Source of the DNA: JANQOH01 sp965214495
GTDB lineage: Bacteria; Pseudomonadota; Alphaproteobacteria; UBA7887
Reading direction: 5' to 3'
Assembly (NCBI GenBank): GCA_965214495.1
Contig: OZ243958.1
Location: 2,170,001-2,234,000, forward strand
DNA: 64,000 nt
Below are positions 29,431-39,641 of this stretch, piece by piece (the first letter of the stretch is position 1; every line of letters starts with the position of its first letter). The notes below the pieces were generated by a model. That model saw only the letters and a program-made list of their open reading frames with translations, made no database searches and was not told the DNA's origin. Made by a program: the position numbers and the translations under genes.

Positions 29431-30570
29431 GTGATCGGGGCTCTGACCGGCATCCGCGCGAAGGGCGATACCGGCCTGCGCGTTACCGTGGCGCTGATAG
29501 CGGCGGCGACGGCCGCAGTGCCGATACTCAACCTCTACGCGCCCGAGGGTTCGGCGCTGCACGTGCCGACCTGGATGGTGAGCCTGCTCGGCAAGTATCT
29601 GTGTTTCGCGCTGCTGGCGCTCAGCGTCGATCTGATCTGGGGTTACTGCGGCATATTGAGCCTGGGCCACGGCGCGTTCTTCGCCCTCGGCGGCTACGCT
29701 ATGGGCATGCATCTGATGCGGCAGATCGGCGACCGCGGGGTGTATGGCCACCCTGTATTGCCCGACTTCATGGTGTTCCTCGATTGGGAGGCGCTGCCCT
29801 GGTATTGGCACGGTTTCGACAATTTCGCCTTCGCCGCGCTGATGGTCATGCTGGTCCCCGGCGCGCTCGCCTTCGTCTTCGGCTGGTTCGCCTTTCGGTC
29901 GCGCGTCACCGGGGTGTATCTGTCGATCATCACCCAGGCGATGACCTTCGCGCTGATGTTGGCGTTCTTCCGCAACGACATGGGGTTCGGCGGCAATAAC
30001 GGGCTGACGGATTTCAAGGATCTGCTCGGTTTCGACCTCCAGGAAGACGCGACGCGGCGGGGCCTGTTCGCCGCTTCCGGGGTGGCGTTGATCGCGGGCC
30101 TCCTGCTGTGCCGTTTCATCGTCACCTCCCGGCTCGGGCGGGTCTTGATCGCGATCCGCGACGCCGAAAGCCGGACTCGCTTCCTGGGCTACCGCGACGC
30201 CGGGTACAAGTTGTTCGTTTTCGTCGTTTCGGCGATGCTGGCCGGGATCGCCGGGGCGCTCTACGTGCCGCAGGTGGGCATCATCAATCCGGGCGAGTTC
30301 TCGCCGGCGAATTCGATCGAGATCGTGGTCTGGGTGGCGGTCGGCGGGCGCGGGACACTCTATGGCGCGGTTCTCGGCGCGATTCTGGTGAACTACGCCA
30401 AGAGCTATTTCACCGGCGCGCTGCCCGACATGTGGCTGTTCGTGCTGGGCGGGCTGTTCATCGGCTCGACACTGTTCCTGCCGAAAGGGATTGTCGGCGC
30501 GCTGGCCCGGGCGCGCGCCCTTCTGCCCCGCCGGCGGGCCGTACGGGCGGAGGCCGGCGCGCATGGCTGA
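29431..30570 (+). CDS. urtC: Urea ABC transporter permease UrtC
   Basis: A 379-residue LivM-type permease from a GTG. It has about ten helices, with WGYCGILSLGHGAFFALGGY in the first third, then TGVYLSIITQAMTFALMLAF, the UrtC-like FGGNNGLTDFKDLLGFDL, and the coupling segment RVLIAIRDAESRTRFLGY. Near the end AVGGRGTLYGAVLGAILVNY is typical. It pairs with UrtB in the inner membrane. Its last codons overlap the urtD start. Confidence 0.95.
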   Translation: MIGALTGIRAKGDTGLRVTVALIAAATAAVPILNLYAPEGSALHVPTWMVSLLGKYLCFALLALSVDLIWGYCGILSLGHGAFFALGGYAMGMHLMRQIGDRGVYGHPVLPDFMVFLDWEALPWYWHGFDNFAFAALMVMLVPGALAFVFGWFAFRSRVTGVYLSIITQAMTFALMLAFFRNDMGFGGNNGLTDFKDLLGFDLQEDATRRGLFAASGVALIAGLLLCRFIVTSRLGRVLIAIRDAESRTRFLGYRDAGYKLFVFVVSAMLAGIAGALYVPQVGIINPGEFSPANSIEIVVWVAVGGRGTLYGAVLGAILVNYAKSYFTGALPDMWLFVLGGLFIGSTLFLPKGIVGALARARALLPRRRAVRAEAGAHG

Positions 30571-31363
30571 GGTCGGCAGGCGGCTGCTGGACAGCGGCGC
30601 GGTCGCCGCGCGGGCGCCCGACGCCGGCGACACGCTGCTCTATCTCGACGGCGTAACGGTGAGTTTCGACGGCTTCAAGGCGCTGAACGATCTGAGCTTC
30701 TATGCGCAGGCGCGCCGCATGGAGGCGGTGATCGGCCCGAACGGCGCCGGCAAGACGACGATAATGGACGTGATCAGCGGCAAGACCAGGCCCGATCGCG
30801 GCCGGCTTTTGTTCCGCGGCGACGTCGACCTCACCCGCCTGGACGAGGCGGCGATCGCGAATCTGGGGATCGGCCGCAAGTTCCAGAAGCCGACCGTGTT
30901 CGAAAGCCACACGGTGTTCGACAATCTGGAACTCGCCGCCCGCGGCAACCGCAATCCGTTCCGCTCGCTGTTCGCGCGCACGGCCCCGGAACTGCGTGAC
31001 CGTATCCACGAGGTGCTCGGCGTCATCGGTCTCACCGGACGCGCGGCGGCGCTGGCCGGGTCCCTGTCGCACGGCCAGAAGCAATGGCTCGAAATCGGCA
31101 TGTTGCTGATGCAGGACCCGGAACTGCTGATGATCGACGAGCCGGCCGCGGGCATGACCGAAGCCGAAACCGAGGCGACGGCGCGATTGCTCAAACGCAT
31201 CGCCGAGACCCATTCGGTGCTGGTGGTCGAGCACGACATGGAGTTCATCCGCGCGCTCGACACCCGAGTGACGGTGATGCACGAGGGCGCGGTGATCGCT
31301 CAGGGCGACATGGACAGCGTGCAGAGGGACGAGCGCGTGATCGAGATTTACCTGGGGCGCTGA
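30563..31363 (+). CDS. urtD: Urea ABC transporter ATP-binding protein UrtD
   Basis: A 266-residue LivG-type ATPase. Walker A GPNGAGKTTIMDVISGKTRP, GIGRKFQKPTVFESHTVFDN, signature LSHGQKQWLEIGMLLMQDP and Walker B LLMIDEPAAGMT are all present; the LSHGQKQWLEIGM form of the signature is typical of UrtD. The ATG at 30563 is chosen because it overlaps urtC by 8 bases and gives MAEVGRRLLD; an upstream frame extends into urtC without sense. It works with UrtE to drive urea import. Confidence 0.95.
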   Translation: MAEVGRRLLDSGAVAARAPDAGDTLLYLDGVTVSFDGFKALNDLSFYAQARRMEAVIGPNGAGKTTIMDVISGKTRPDRGRLLFRGDVDLTRLDEAAIANLGIGRKFQKPTVFESHTVFDNLELAARGNRNPFRSLFARTAPELRDRIHEVLGVIGLTGRAAALAGSLSHGQKQWLEIGMLLMQDPELLMIDEPAAGMTEAETEATARLLKRIAETHSVLVVEHDMEFIRALDTRVTVMHEGAVIAQGDMDSVQRDERVIEIYLGR

Positions 31364-31366
31364 GGC

Positions 31367-32062
31367 GTGTTGTCGGTCGAGGCGGTCGATCTGCACTACG
31401 GCGCCAGCCAGGCGCTGCGCGGGGTCGACCTCGAAGCGGCGGTCGGCGAGGTGACCTGCGTGCTCGGCCGCAACGGGGTCGGCAAGACGAGCCTGCTGCG
31501 CGCCATCGTCGGTCAACATCCGATCAGCGGCGGGCGCATCGTCTGGCGAGGCCGCGATATTTCACGCAGCCCGGCGCACGCCCGCGCCGCGGCAGGTATC
31601 GCCTATGTGCCTCAGGGCCGCGAGATCTTCCCGCTGCTCACGGTCGAGGAGAACCTTCGCACCGGTTACGCCGCCGTGCCGCGCGATCAGCGCACGCTGC
31701 CCGAGCGCATATTCGAACTGTTCCCGGCGCTGCACCGCATGTTGCGCCGCCGCGGCGGCGATCTGTCCGGCGGCCAGCAGCAGCAATTGGCGATCGCCCG
31801 CGCCCTCGTCATGCGTCCGAAGCTGCTGGTGCTGGACGAACCGACGGAGGGAATCCAGCCGTCGATCATCAAGGATATCGAACAGGTCATCCGCACGCTG
31901 CGCGAGACGGACGACATGGCGATCCTGCTGGTCGAACAATACTACGAGTTCGCCCGGCGGCTGGCGGACCGCTTCGCCGTGCTCAATCGCGGCGAAGTGG
32001 TGGCGAGCGGCGCGCCCGACCGCCTCGCCGACGACGATGTCCGCCGCCACCTTACGGTCTGA
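31367..32062 (+). CDS. urtE: Urea ABC transporter ATP-binding protein UrtE
   Basis: A 231-residue LivF-type ATPase from a GTG 3 bases after urtD. It shows LHYGASQALRGVDLEA, Walker A CVLGRNGVGKTSLLRAI, signature LSGGQQQQLAIARALVMRP and Walker B LLVLDEPTEGIQPSIIKDIE; the TEGIQPSIIKDI variant is characteristic of UrtE. It closes the transporter part of the operon; ureD begins 16 bases later, which ties uptake directly to urea hydrolysis. Confidence 0.95.
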   Translation: MLSVEAVDLHYGASQALRGVDLEAAVGEVTCVLGRNGVGKTSLLRAIVGQHPISGGRIVWRGRDISRSPAHARAAAGIAYVPQGREIFPLLTVEENLRTGYAAVPRDQRTLPERIFELFPALHRMLRRRGGDLSGGQQQQLAIARALVMRPKLLVLDEPTEGIQPSIIKDIEQVIRTLRETDDMAILLVEQYYEFARRLADRFAVLNRGEVVASGAPDRLADDDVRRHLTV

Positions 32063-32078
32063 GGCACGATTCCGGGCG

Positions 32079-32900
32079 ATGCCCGCCCCGCTGGCGGCCG
32101 ATGGGACGCTCGACATCGTCGCCGACGGCAGCGGGCTGCGCGCGCGGCGTCAACGTGCACCGCTGCGACTGTTTCGCCCGCGCGCACCGGCGGGCGAACC
32201 GCCGCTCGGAGTCATCGCCAATCTTTCCGGCGGGGTGCTCGGGGGCGACCGGCTCGTCGTGAGCGTCGAGGCCCGCAGCGGAGCGTCGATTACCGCGCAG
32301 GCGGCGGAAAAGGTCTATCGGTCGGCCGGCTCGGTCGCGCATGTGCGCACCGACATCACCGTGCAGGCCGGGGCGGCGCTGGAGTGGCTGCCGCAGGGCA
32401 CGATCCTGTTCGACCGGGTTCTGATCGACCGGCGCACGGCGGTTCGGGTGGCTCGGGGCGCGCGCTGCCTCGCCGGCGAGATCCTGGTCTTCGGACGGAT
32501 CGGCATGGGGGAAAGGCTGGACCGCGGCGCGATCGGCGACTATTGGCGCATCGAGCGCGACGACCGGCCGCTGTGGATCGACGCCCTCCGGCTCGACGGC
32601 GCGGTCGGTGCACGTCTCGCCGCGCCGTACGGGTTCGCCGCCGCGCGGTGTCTGGCCACCGCGATCTATGCCGGCGACGATGCACCGGGACGGCTCGAAT
32701 CGGCGCTCGACCTGGCGACACCCGCACCCGGGAACGATGGGTTCCGGGCCGGCGCGACGGTCGTCAACGGCGTGCTGATCGTGCGCTGGCTGGGCGGCGA
32801 CGCGGCGGCGGTGCGCGCTGCATTCGGCGTATTCTGGCGCGCGTTTCGCGCCGAGGCGCTCGGGCGCCCGCCGCGTTTGCCGGCGATCTGGAGCGTTTGA
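32079..32900 (+). CDS. ureD: Urease accessory protein UreD (UreH)
   Basis: A 273-residue scaffold for nickel insertion into urease. It has the family blocks LGVIANLSGGVLGGDRLVVS, ITAQAAEKVYRSA, LEWLPQGTILFDRVLIDRRT and GRIGMGERLDRGAIGDYWRI. The ATG at 32079 gives the normal length; upstream sequence in this frame lies inside urtE. UreD recruits UreF and UreG to the UreABC apoenzyme. Order D-A-B-C-E-F-G is the common alphaproteobacterial layout. Confidence 0.95.
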   Translation: MPAPLAADGTLDIVADGSGLRARRQRAPLRLFRPRAPAGEPPLGVIANLSGGVLGGDRLVVSVEARSGASITAQAAEKVYRSAGSVAHVRTDITVQAGAALEWLPQGTILFDRVLIDRRTAVRVARGARCLAGEILVFGRIGMGERLDRGAIGDYWRIERDDRPLWIDALRLDGAVGARLAAPYGFAAARCLATAIYAGDDAPGRLESALDLATPAPGNDGFRAGATVVNGVLIVRWLGGDAAAVRAAFGVFWRAFRAEALGRPPRLPAIWSV

Positions 32901-32918
32901 CGGGGAGGGCGACCGCGT

Positions 32919-33221
32919 ATGAACCTGACGCCACGGGAAAAGGACAAGCTGCTGGTCGCTCTGGCCGCCATGGTGGCGCGCCGGCGGCTGGAACGCGGAG
33001 TCAAGCTCAACCACCCCGAAACGGTAGCACTGATCACCGACTTCGTGGTCGAAGGCGCCCGCGACGGCCGCAGCGTCGCGTCGCTGATGACCGCCGGCGC
33101 GGACGTGATTCGCCGCGACCAGGTGATGGACGGCGTGGCGGAAATGATCCCCGAGGTCCAGGTCGAAGCGACCTTTCCCGACGGGACCAAGCTCGTCACC
33201 GTGCACGATCCGGTTCGGTAG
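32919..33221 (+). CDS. ureA: Urease gamma subunit
   Basis: Exactly 100 residues, the family norm. MNLTPREKDKLLVALAAMVA, RGVKLNHPE-like LERGVKLNHPETVALITDF, GADVIRRDQVMDGVAEMIPE and the tail GTKLVTVHDPVR are all standard. It forms the structural gamma chain of the (alpha-beta-gamma)3 enzyme. ureB follows after 10 bases. Confidence 0.97.
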   Translation: MNLTPREKDKLLVALAAMVARRRLERGVKLNHPETVALITDFVVEGARDGRSVASLMTAGADVIRRDQVMDGVAEMIPEVQVEATFPDGTKLVTVHDPVR

Positions 33222-33231
33222 AGAGGCGGCG

Positions 33232-33549
33232 ATGATTCCGGGCGAGATATTCACGCAAGCGGGCGAGGTGGTCATCAATGACGGCCGCAGCCGTGTTGCC
33301 GTGACCGTGGTCAATACAGGCGACCGACCGGTGCAGGTAGGCAGCCACTATCATTTCGCCGAAGCCAACGAAGCGCTCGAATTCGACCGCCTCGCCGCGC
33401 ATGGACGGCGGCTCGACATTCCCGCCGGCACGGCGGTGCGCTTCGAGCCGGGCCAGAGCCGCGACGTGTCGCTGGTCGCATTCGCCGGCGCCCGCCGCGC
33501 GGTCGGCTTCAACAAGGCGGTCATGGGACCGCTCGACGAGGAGAGCTGA
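33232..33549 (+). CDS. ureB: Urease beta subunit
   Basis: A 105-residue beta subunit. MIPGEIFTQAGEVVINDGRS, VGSHYHFAEANEALEFDR, LDIPAGTAVRFEPGQSRDVS and the final GFNKAVMGPLDEES are conserved. As in most bacteria beta and gamma are separate genes rather than fused. ureC begins 2 bases after the stop. Confidence 0.97.
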   Translation: MIPGEIFTQAGEVVINDGRSRVAVTVVNTGDRPVQVGSHYHFAEANEALEFDRLAAHGRRLDIPAGTAVRFEPGQSRDVSLVAFAGARRAVGFNKAVMGPLDEES

Positions 33550-33551
33550 CC

Positions 33552-35260
<1,709 letters not shown>

Positions 35261-35261
<1 letters not shown>

Positions 35262-35710
35262 TGCGCCGTATCGGCCGCGTGGCGGCGGCAGGGCGATGGC
35301 CCGCCGAACGGTCGTGCGACAGCGTGACGCTGACCTGGGACGACCGCTATCGGCGCCGCCTGCGTCTGGTGAGTGACGGCGGCGAGGCCTTGCTGCTCGA
35401 TCTCGACAAAGCCCGTCCGCTCGGCGATGGCGACGGCCTCGCGCTCGACGACGGCGGCTGGGTGGCGGTGGTCGCGGCGCCGGAGCCCGTTGTCGAGGTG
35501 CGATGCACCGACGCGCGGTCGCTGGCCCGGCTCGCATGGCATCTGGGCAACCGGCACGTGCCGGCGCAGTTGATGGATGGCGGTCTGCGGTTTCGCGACG
35601 ACCCCGTCATCGTCGATATGGTCGCCGGCCTCGGCGCCTCGGCGACCCGCTGCACCGCGCCGTTCGATCCCGAACGCGGCGCCTACGACCACCGCCGCGA
35701 CCGTGGATGA
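35261..35710 (+). CDS. ureE: Urease accessory protein UreE (nickel donor)
   Basis: A 149-residue nickel metallochaperone. Seen: LTWDDRYRRRLRLVSDGGEA, LLLDLDKARPLGDGDGLALD, and the C-terminal domain ARLAWHLGNRHVPAQLMDGG, whose H-L-G-N-R-H pattern binds nickel. The tail has only one histidine (GAYDHRRDRG), not the His-rich tail of Klebsiella UreE, so storage capacity is probably low. The ATG overlaps the ureC stop by one base (TGATG), a sign of translational coupling. Confidence 0.93.
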
Positions 35711-36371
35711 CGCCGCGCTCTATCGTCTGCTGACATGGAACTCGCCGGCCTTTCCCGTCGGCGGTTTCAGCTACAGCCACGGCCTGGAAACGGCGGTCGC
35801 CGAGGGCTTGATTCCGGGCGCCGCCGCGCTGCGGGAGTGGACCGCGGCAGCGCTGGAGTTCGGCGCCGGGAGAATCGACGGCTTCTACCTCGCCGCGGCG
35901 CACGACGCGGCAGCGGCGGGGGACTGGGAGCGTCTGAACAGCGTGGCGCGCGACGCGGCGGCGCATCGCGCGAGCGCGGAGACCGCGCTCGAAGCGACCG
36001 CCCAGGGCGCTGCATTCCTGCGGGCCGCGCGCGCTGCGTGGCCGCACCCGTGGCTCGACCGGCTGGAAGAGGCGGATGCCACGCACGCGGTGGCGTTCGG
36101 ACTCGCAGCGGCGGCGCACGGGATCGAGGTCCGCGCCGCGCTGTGCGCGTGGCTGCATGGTTTCGCCGCCACCCTGGTATCCGCGGGCGTGCGCCTGATC
36201 CCGCTCGGCCAGACCGATGGCCAGCGCGCCCAGGCCGCGCTCGAACCGGTCGTCGCGCGCGTCGCCGCGGCGCAGCGCGATGCAGACGCCCGGACAGGCA
36301 CGGCGACGCCGCTTGCAGACTGGTGCGCGGTCGCCCACGAAACCAAACATGTGAGGCTGTTTCGCTCATGA
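35703..36371 (+). CDS. ureF: Urease accessory protein UreF
   Basis: A 222-residue helical protein that gates UreG's GTPase during nickel insertion. From a GTG overlapping the ureE stop by 8 bases it reads VDDAALYRLLTWNSPAFPVG, GGFSYSHGLETAVAEGLI, and ends with AHETKHVRLFRS, the usual UreF tail. RLIPLGQTDGQRAQAALEPV is also conserved. Its last bases, CTCATGACC, would have formed an ATGA overlap with the original ureG start. Instead about 3.3 kb of foreign DNA follows, and a degenerate copy of this gene's 3-prime end lies just before ureG. Confidence 0.95.
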   Translation: MDDAALYRLLTWNSPAFPVGGFSYSHGLETAVAEGLIPGAAALREWTAAALEFGAGRIDGFYLAAAHDAAAAGDWERLNSVARDAAAHRASAETALEATAQGAAFLRAARAAWPHPWLDRLEEADATHAVAFGLAAAAHGIEVRAALCAWLHGFAATLVSAGVRLIPLGQTDGQRAQAALEPVVARVAAAQRDADARTGTATPLADWCAVAHETKHVRLFRS

Positions 36372-36373
36372 CC
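36330..36373 (+). repeat. Left copy of the direct repeat bounding the urease-operon insert
   Basis: The last 44 bases from inside ureF to CTCATGACC match 39642-39685 at 35 of 44 positions without gaps, and the final nine are identical. The left copy encodes the real UreF tail VAHETKHVRLFRS. Confidence 0.7.
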
Positions 36374-36486
36374 GCCCTACTCACCGACTGCGGAAATCGT
36401 TTGCGTTCGCCTTTTATTCCCGTTAGCCTTCGATTCATGGTCATTGGCGGGCAGCAGGTTCGCAGGAGACGCTTGCCGGCGGTATG
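36374..36486. other. Left end of the insert, no gene
   Basis: About 110 bases between the ureF stop and the methylase remnant. It is less GC-rich than ureF, with TTTTATTCCCGTTAGCC near 36413. No transposase, integrase or terminal inverted repeat is visible. Confidence 0.4.
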
Positions 36487-36824
36487 CGCGGCCCGAGCGC
36501 TCGGGCGCGCCGCCGATGCTTGAGACGCCGCCGGTCAACGCGACGGGGACCGGCGCTACGACACGGCGCGCACAGTGTTCTACCTCGACCCGCCCTGCGT
36601 GCGTTCGGCGCGCGGCGATTCGGCCGCCAATGGTTGCGAGATGATCGATGACCAACATGCGGAACTCGCCGCCGTGCTGCGAAAGCTCCGCGGGCGGGCG
36701 GTTCTGTCCGGCTACAGGACCGATCTTTGCGATCGCCTCTTCTCAGGATGGCGCCGGAGCGTCTGTGCCGCTCGGTACGACAGCCGCGCCGGGAATCGTT
36801 GTGGCTGAATTTCTGACTCGGCCG
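36487..36824 (+). pseudogene. Internally deleted copy of the D12 adenine methyltransferase
   Basis: The first 65 bases match the start of the intact gene at 37815 and its leader, and the rest matches its 3-prime third. Compared with the intact copy, 556 bases are missing between two CCGG tetramers (junction 36550-36553), which also breaks the frame. A further 13 bases are lost near 36757. The catalytic DPPY has become DPPC (36587-36598). The shared sequence extends into the leader and past the stop codon (CTGAATTTCTGA). It is a dead duplicate. Confidence 0.85.
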
Positions 36825-36844
36825 CGCAGATGAATCCGTTCTCT

Positions 36845-37045
36845 GCGCTGCGCCCGAGTACATCTACCAGGCGTCAATCGCGCCGCCGCCAACGGAGCTG
36901 CTATTGCGTCAGCGAAAAGCGCTCGGACCTCTACGCTGCGGAGTTTGCCTGCGGGCGCTATACGCGCGACGCCGCCGACCGAACGGCGATCATTGCCCGG
37001 CCAAACGCCGGCAAGATGTTCTGGCACCGGGAATTGGCGACATGA
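36845..37045 (+). pseudogene. Fragment of an unknown gene coupled to the next methyltransferase
   Basis: Two frames must be joined: one reads EYIYQASIAPPPTELLLRQR, the other SDLYAAEFACGRYTRDAADR and IIARPNAGKMFWHRELAT. The shift is near 36915. The stop overlaps the next start (ATGA at 37042-37045), so this once preceded that gene in an operon. I do not recognise the family. The 5-prime part appears to be missing, cut off where the methylase remnant ends. Confidence 0.45.
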
Positions 37046-37754
37046 CGGGAACGCCCCTCACCGATCTCATCGAAGGCAGCATCGAGAGAATCCCCGAACG
37101 ACGCCCGGTCGGTGACGCGCAATACGCTCCCCTCAGCAGCGTGTGGGAGGGAAGCGATGGAGAACTTCTGGAACGGATGTTGCGGTTTTATGCCTCGGTC
37201 CCGCCGGAGCCTGTCCTGGATTCCACTTATAACAGCGGAAGATTCTGGAGGGAATCGACCCGGCGAGTCGTGTCCATGGATATAAACCCGAAATTCAGAC
37301 CGATGATTGTTGGCGATAATCGGAAAATGGAGGGGTTCCGGATGCTACCTTCGGGACCGTCGTATACGATCCGCCGCACGTCGGCCCCCAGGGGCGGGAC
37401 AAGAGCAAAAAGAGATTCGACGAGGATTTCGGAGCGACGGTCGAGTGCGGAAAGGAGCAAGGGTGGAGCCTTAGCTATCTCTATCCCCCATTCTTGAAGC
37501 AGGCGAAAAGAGTGCTCAAGCCTCGCGGACTGTTGCTGGCGAAAATCACTGACATGGTGAACTGCCATCGAGCGAAGTGGCCGCACTGCGATTTCATGCG
37601 AATGGCCGATGAGGCGGGCTTCACCGTTTGCGATTTGATCGTCAAGATCAGGACCGGGCCGATGGTCTCGACGAAATGGAAGACCGCCCACCACGCCAGA
37701 AAGCGACATTGTTTCTGGATCGTCTGTCGCAACGGATCCAGTTGCGAGAGATGA
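37042..37754 (+). pseudogene. Frameshifted SAM-dependent DNA methyltransferase
   Basis: The first frame starts MTGTPLTDLIEGSIERIPER and includes the SAM-binding segment PVLDSTYNSGRFW and VVSMDINPKFRP. Near 37333-37337 one base is missing in a G run; in the next frame the protein resumes as FGTVVYDPPHVGPQGRDKSK with a DPPH motif IV, then SLSYLYPPFLKQAKRVLKPR, GLLLAKITDMVN and a C-terminus with HHARKRHCFWIVCRN. Order of motifs I then IV suits an amino-methyltransferase acting on adenine or cytosine N4. Joined, it would be about 238 residues. Unless frameshifting occurs it is inactive. Confidence 0.75.
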
Positions 37755-37814
37755 CCTGTGCGAGCCTGCGTTTGCCGGCGGAATGCACGGCCCGGACGCT
37801 CGGCCGCGCCGCCG

Positions 37815-38684
37815 ATGTCTGAGACGCCGCCGGTCAACGCGACGGGGACCGGCCGGCGCGTCGCCCCCCGCACGTCGTTTCACCGCCCCCGCCGGGCGAT
37901 CGCGTTCGGGTGGTATGGCGGAAAATATAGCCACCTGGACTTCATCCTCCCCCACATCCCGCGCGACGCGGAGCATTTCTGCGACGTTTACGGCGGCTCG
38001 GCCGCCATCCTCATCAACCTGCCGCCCTATCCGGTGGAGACCTACAACGACCTCGATTCCGAACTGGTCAACTTCTTCCGCATGCTCCGGGACCGGGAAG
38101 CGGCGCTGGTCAGGGCGATCGGCCTCACGCCGTTTTCCCGCGAGGAGCTGGTTCGGGCCTGCGAGCCGGCGCAGGGTCTGTCGCCGCTGGAGCGCGCGCG
38201 ACGGTTTTACGTTCGCGCCCGTCAGACGCGAACCGGGCTGGCGCAGAAGAGCAGCGAGGGGCGCTGGGCCCATTGCGTACTGACCTCGCGCGCAGGCATG
38301 GCGGGAGCGGTTTCGCGCTGGCTCGGTTCCGTGGAGAGGCTGCCGGAGATCGCGCAGCGTCTTCAGCGCGTGCAGATCGAAAACGCGCCGGCGCTCGATG
38401 TGGTCCGGCGCTACGACACGGCGCGCACAGTGTTCTACCTCGACCCGCCCTACGTGCATTCGGCGCGCGGCGATTCGGCCGCCTATGGTTCCGAGATGAC
38501 CGATGACCAACATGCGGAACTTGCCGCCGTGCTGCGAAAGCTCCGCGGGCGGGCGGTTCTGTCCGGCTACGGGACCGACCTCTATGACCGTCTTTTCGCG
38601 GACTGGCGCCGCATCGATGCGCCCGAGCGTTTGTGCCATTCGGTGCGAAGACCGCGCCGGGAGTCTCTGTGGCTGAATTTCTGA
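37815..38684 (+). CDS. D12-class N6-adenine DNA methyltransferase
   Basis: A 289-residue intact methyltransferase. Motif I FGWYGGKYSHLDFILPHI (31-48) is the F-x-W-x-GGK form of the D12/Dam class; FCDVYGGSAAILINLPP follows, and the catalytic DPPYVHSARGDSAAYGS begins at residue 210. The start ATG gives MSETPPVNATGTG; upstream codons are leader sequence shared with the deleted duplicate. A restriction endonuclease remnant begins 13 bases after the stop, so it was the modification half of a type II system. As the nuclease is dead, this is now likely a solitary methylase. Recognition site unknown. Confidence 0.9.
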   Translation: MSETPPVNATGTGRRVAPRTSFHRPRRAIAFGWYGGKYSHLDFILPHIPRDAEHFCDVYGGSAAILINLPPYPVETYNDLDSELVNFFRMLRDREAALVRAIGLTPFSREELVRACEPAQGLSPLERARRFYVRARQTRTGLAQKSSEGRWAHCVLTSRAGMAGAVSRWLGSVERLPEIAQRLQRVQIENAPALDVVRRYDTARTVFYLDPPYVHSARGDSAAYGSEMTDDQHAELAAVLRKLRGRAVLSGYGTDLYDRLFADWRRIDAPERLCHSVRRPRRESLWLNF

Positions 38685-38697
38685 TCCGGTCCTGCAG

Positions 38698-39550
38698 GTG
38701 AAGCTGTCGGAAATTCGCTCCTGGCTGGACGCGGAGTGGAAACGTGTCCTCGAACAGAGTCCAGGATGCTCTGACCCGGAAATCGATCCGTTCGTAAATT
38801 CGAACATCGCTTCCGTACGCTATGCGTTCTTCACATAGCTGTTGGGCAAAATCGCGGATCACGAACGAAACCTGATGTTCATGCAGAGAGGCACGAACGA
38901 AAAGGGGGTATGGGACGCACGGAGTTTCTCGAAAACCGTTGTCGTTCCATGGGTCTCGGTGAACGGAGACGTGTTGGGAACCAGCGCCGATCCTTGCGTC
39001 AATAACCCACTGCGTCGTCTTCGTTTGGATTCCGACATGTCGAGTGTGCGGAACCCGGAAGAATGGCGAAAATTGGCGAACTACTTTTTCTCGTTGGACG
39101 GCAAGGATAGAAAGACGATCCAGCGTGAGTGCCCAAGGATTGAACGAGGCCGACGCCGCGGCAGGAATGCCCGGCGACATAATTTGCTATGATCGCGACG
39201 GAAATATCGTGCTTGCTGTCGAGGTCAAGGAGCACGAGCTCGCCATGGCGGATCTACGGGCATCGATTTCAAAGGCGCGCAGAGCCGAAGGGCGATTGTC
39301 GAACCTTTTGTTCGTGCTTCCCGGTGCCCGGCAGTCGGATCGACAGGCGATAGAAGATGGAATTCATGGTGCCTGGGCGGCAGGTCTCAACGTGCACCGC
39401 GTCGATATCGTGACACTCGCCGTGACGGCGTTCGCTCTGCTCGACGAGGAATGGAGGATAAGATTCCTTCGGGAAATCGGAGAGGAACTCGATCGGCGCG
39501 GCGATCTCGGTCATCGCGAGGCATGGCGCGATCTGTTGTCCGAACAATGA
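38698..39550 (+). pseudogene. Broken restriction endonuclease, SacI-like family
   Basis: From a GTG it reads KLSEIRSWLDAEWKRVLEQS, then hits an in-frame TAG at 38836-38838. After it LLGKIADHERNLMFMQRGTN, WDARSFSKTVVVPWVS, VLGTSADPCVNNPLRRLRLD and MSSVRNPEEWRKLANYFFSL follow, a block I associate with SacI-type endonucleases. Near 39120 the frame shifts and part of the middle appears lost. The second part carries MPGDIICYDRDGNIVLAVEV then KEHEL, a PD-ExK-like core, and ends WRIRFLREIGEELDRRGDLG. At least two inactivating lesions are visible. Family name is from memory. Confidence 0.65.
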
Positions 39551-39641
39551 TCGAACGTTGTGGACATGACACGGCCGTGCCCCATTATTCGCGCCGTTTG
39601 AAGAAGATACAGCCCGCGCCGTGCGGCCGGGTCGGCGTGCA
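39551..39641. other. Right end of the insert, no gene
   Basis: About 90 bases between the endonuclease remnant and the repeated ureF end. No terminal inverted repeat or integrase was seen. Confidence 0.4.

Noticed and set aside
36365..36373. A simple 9-bp transposon target duplication (CTCATGACC at both ends)
   Set aside because: The match continues, imperfectly, for 35 more bases into ureF, so a longer duplication explains it better; no transposase or terminal inverted repeats are present.
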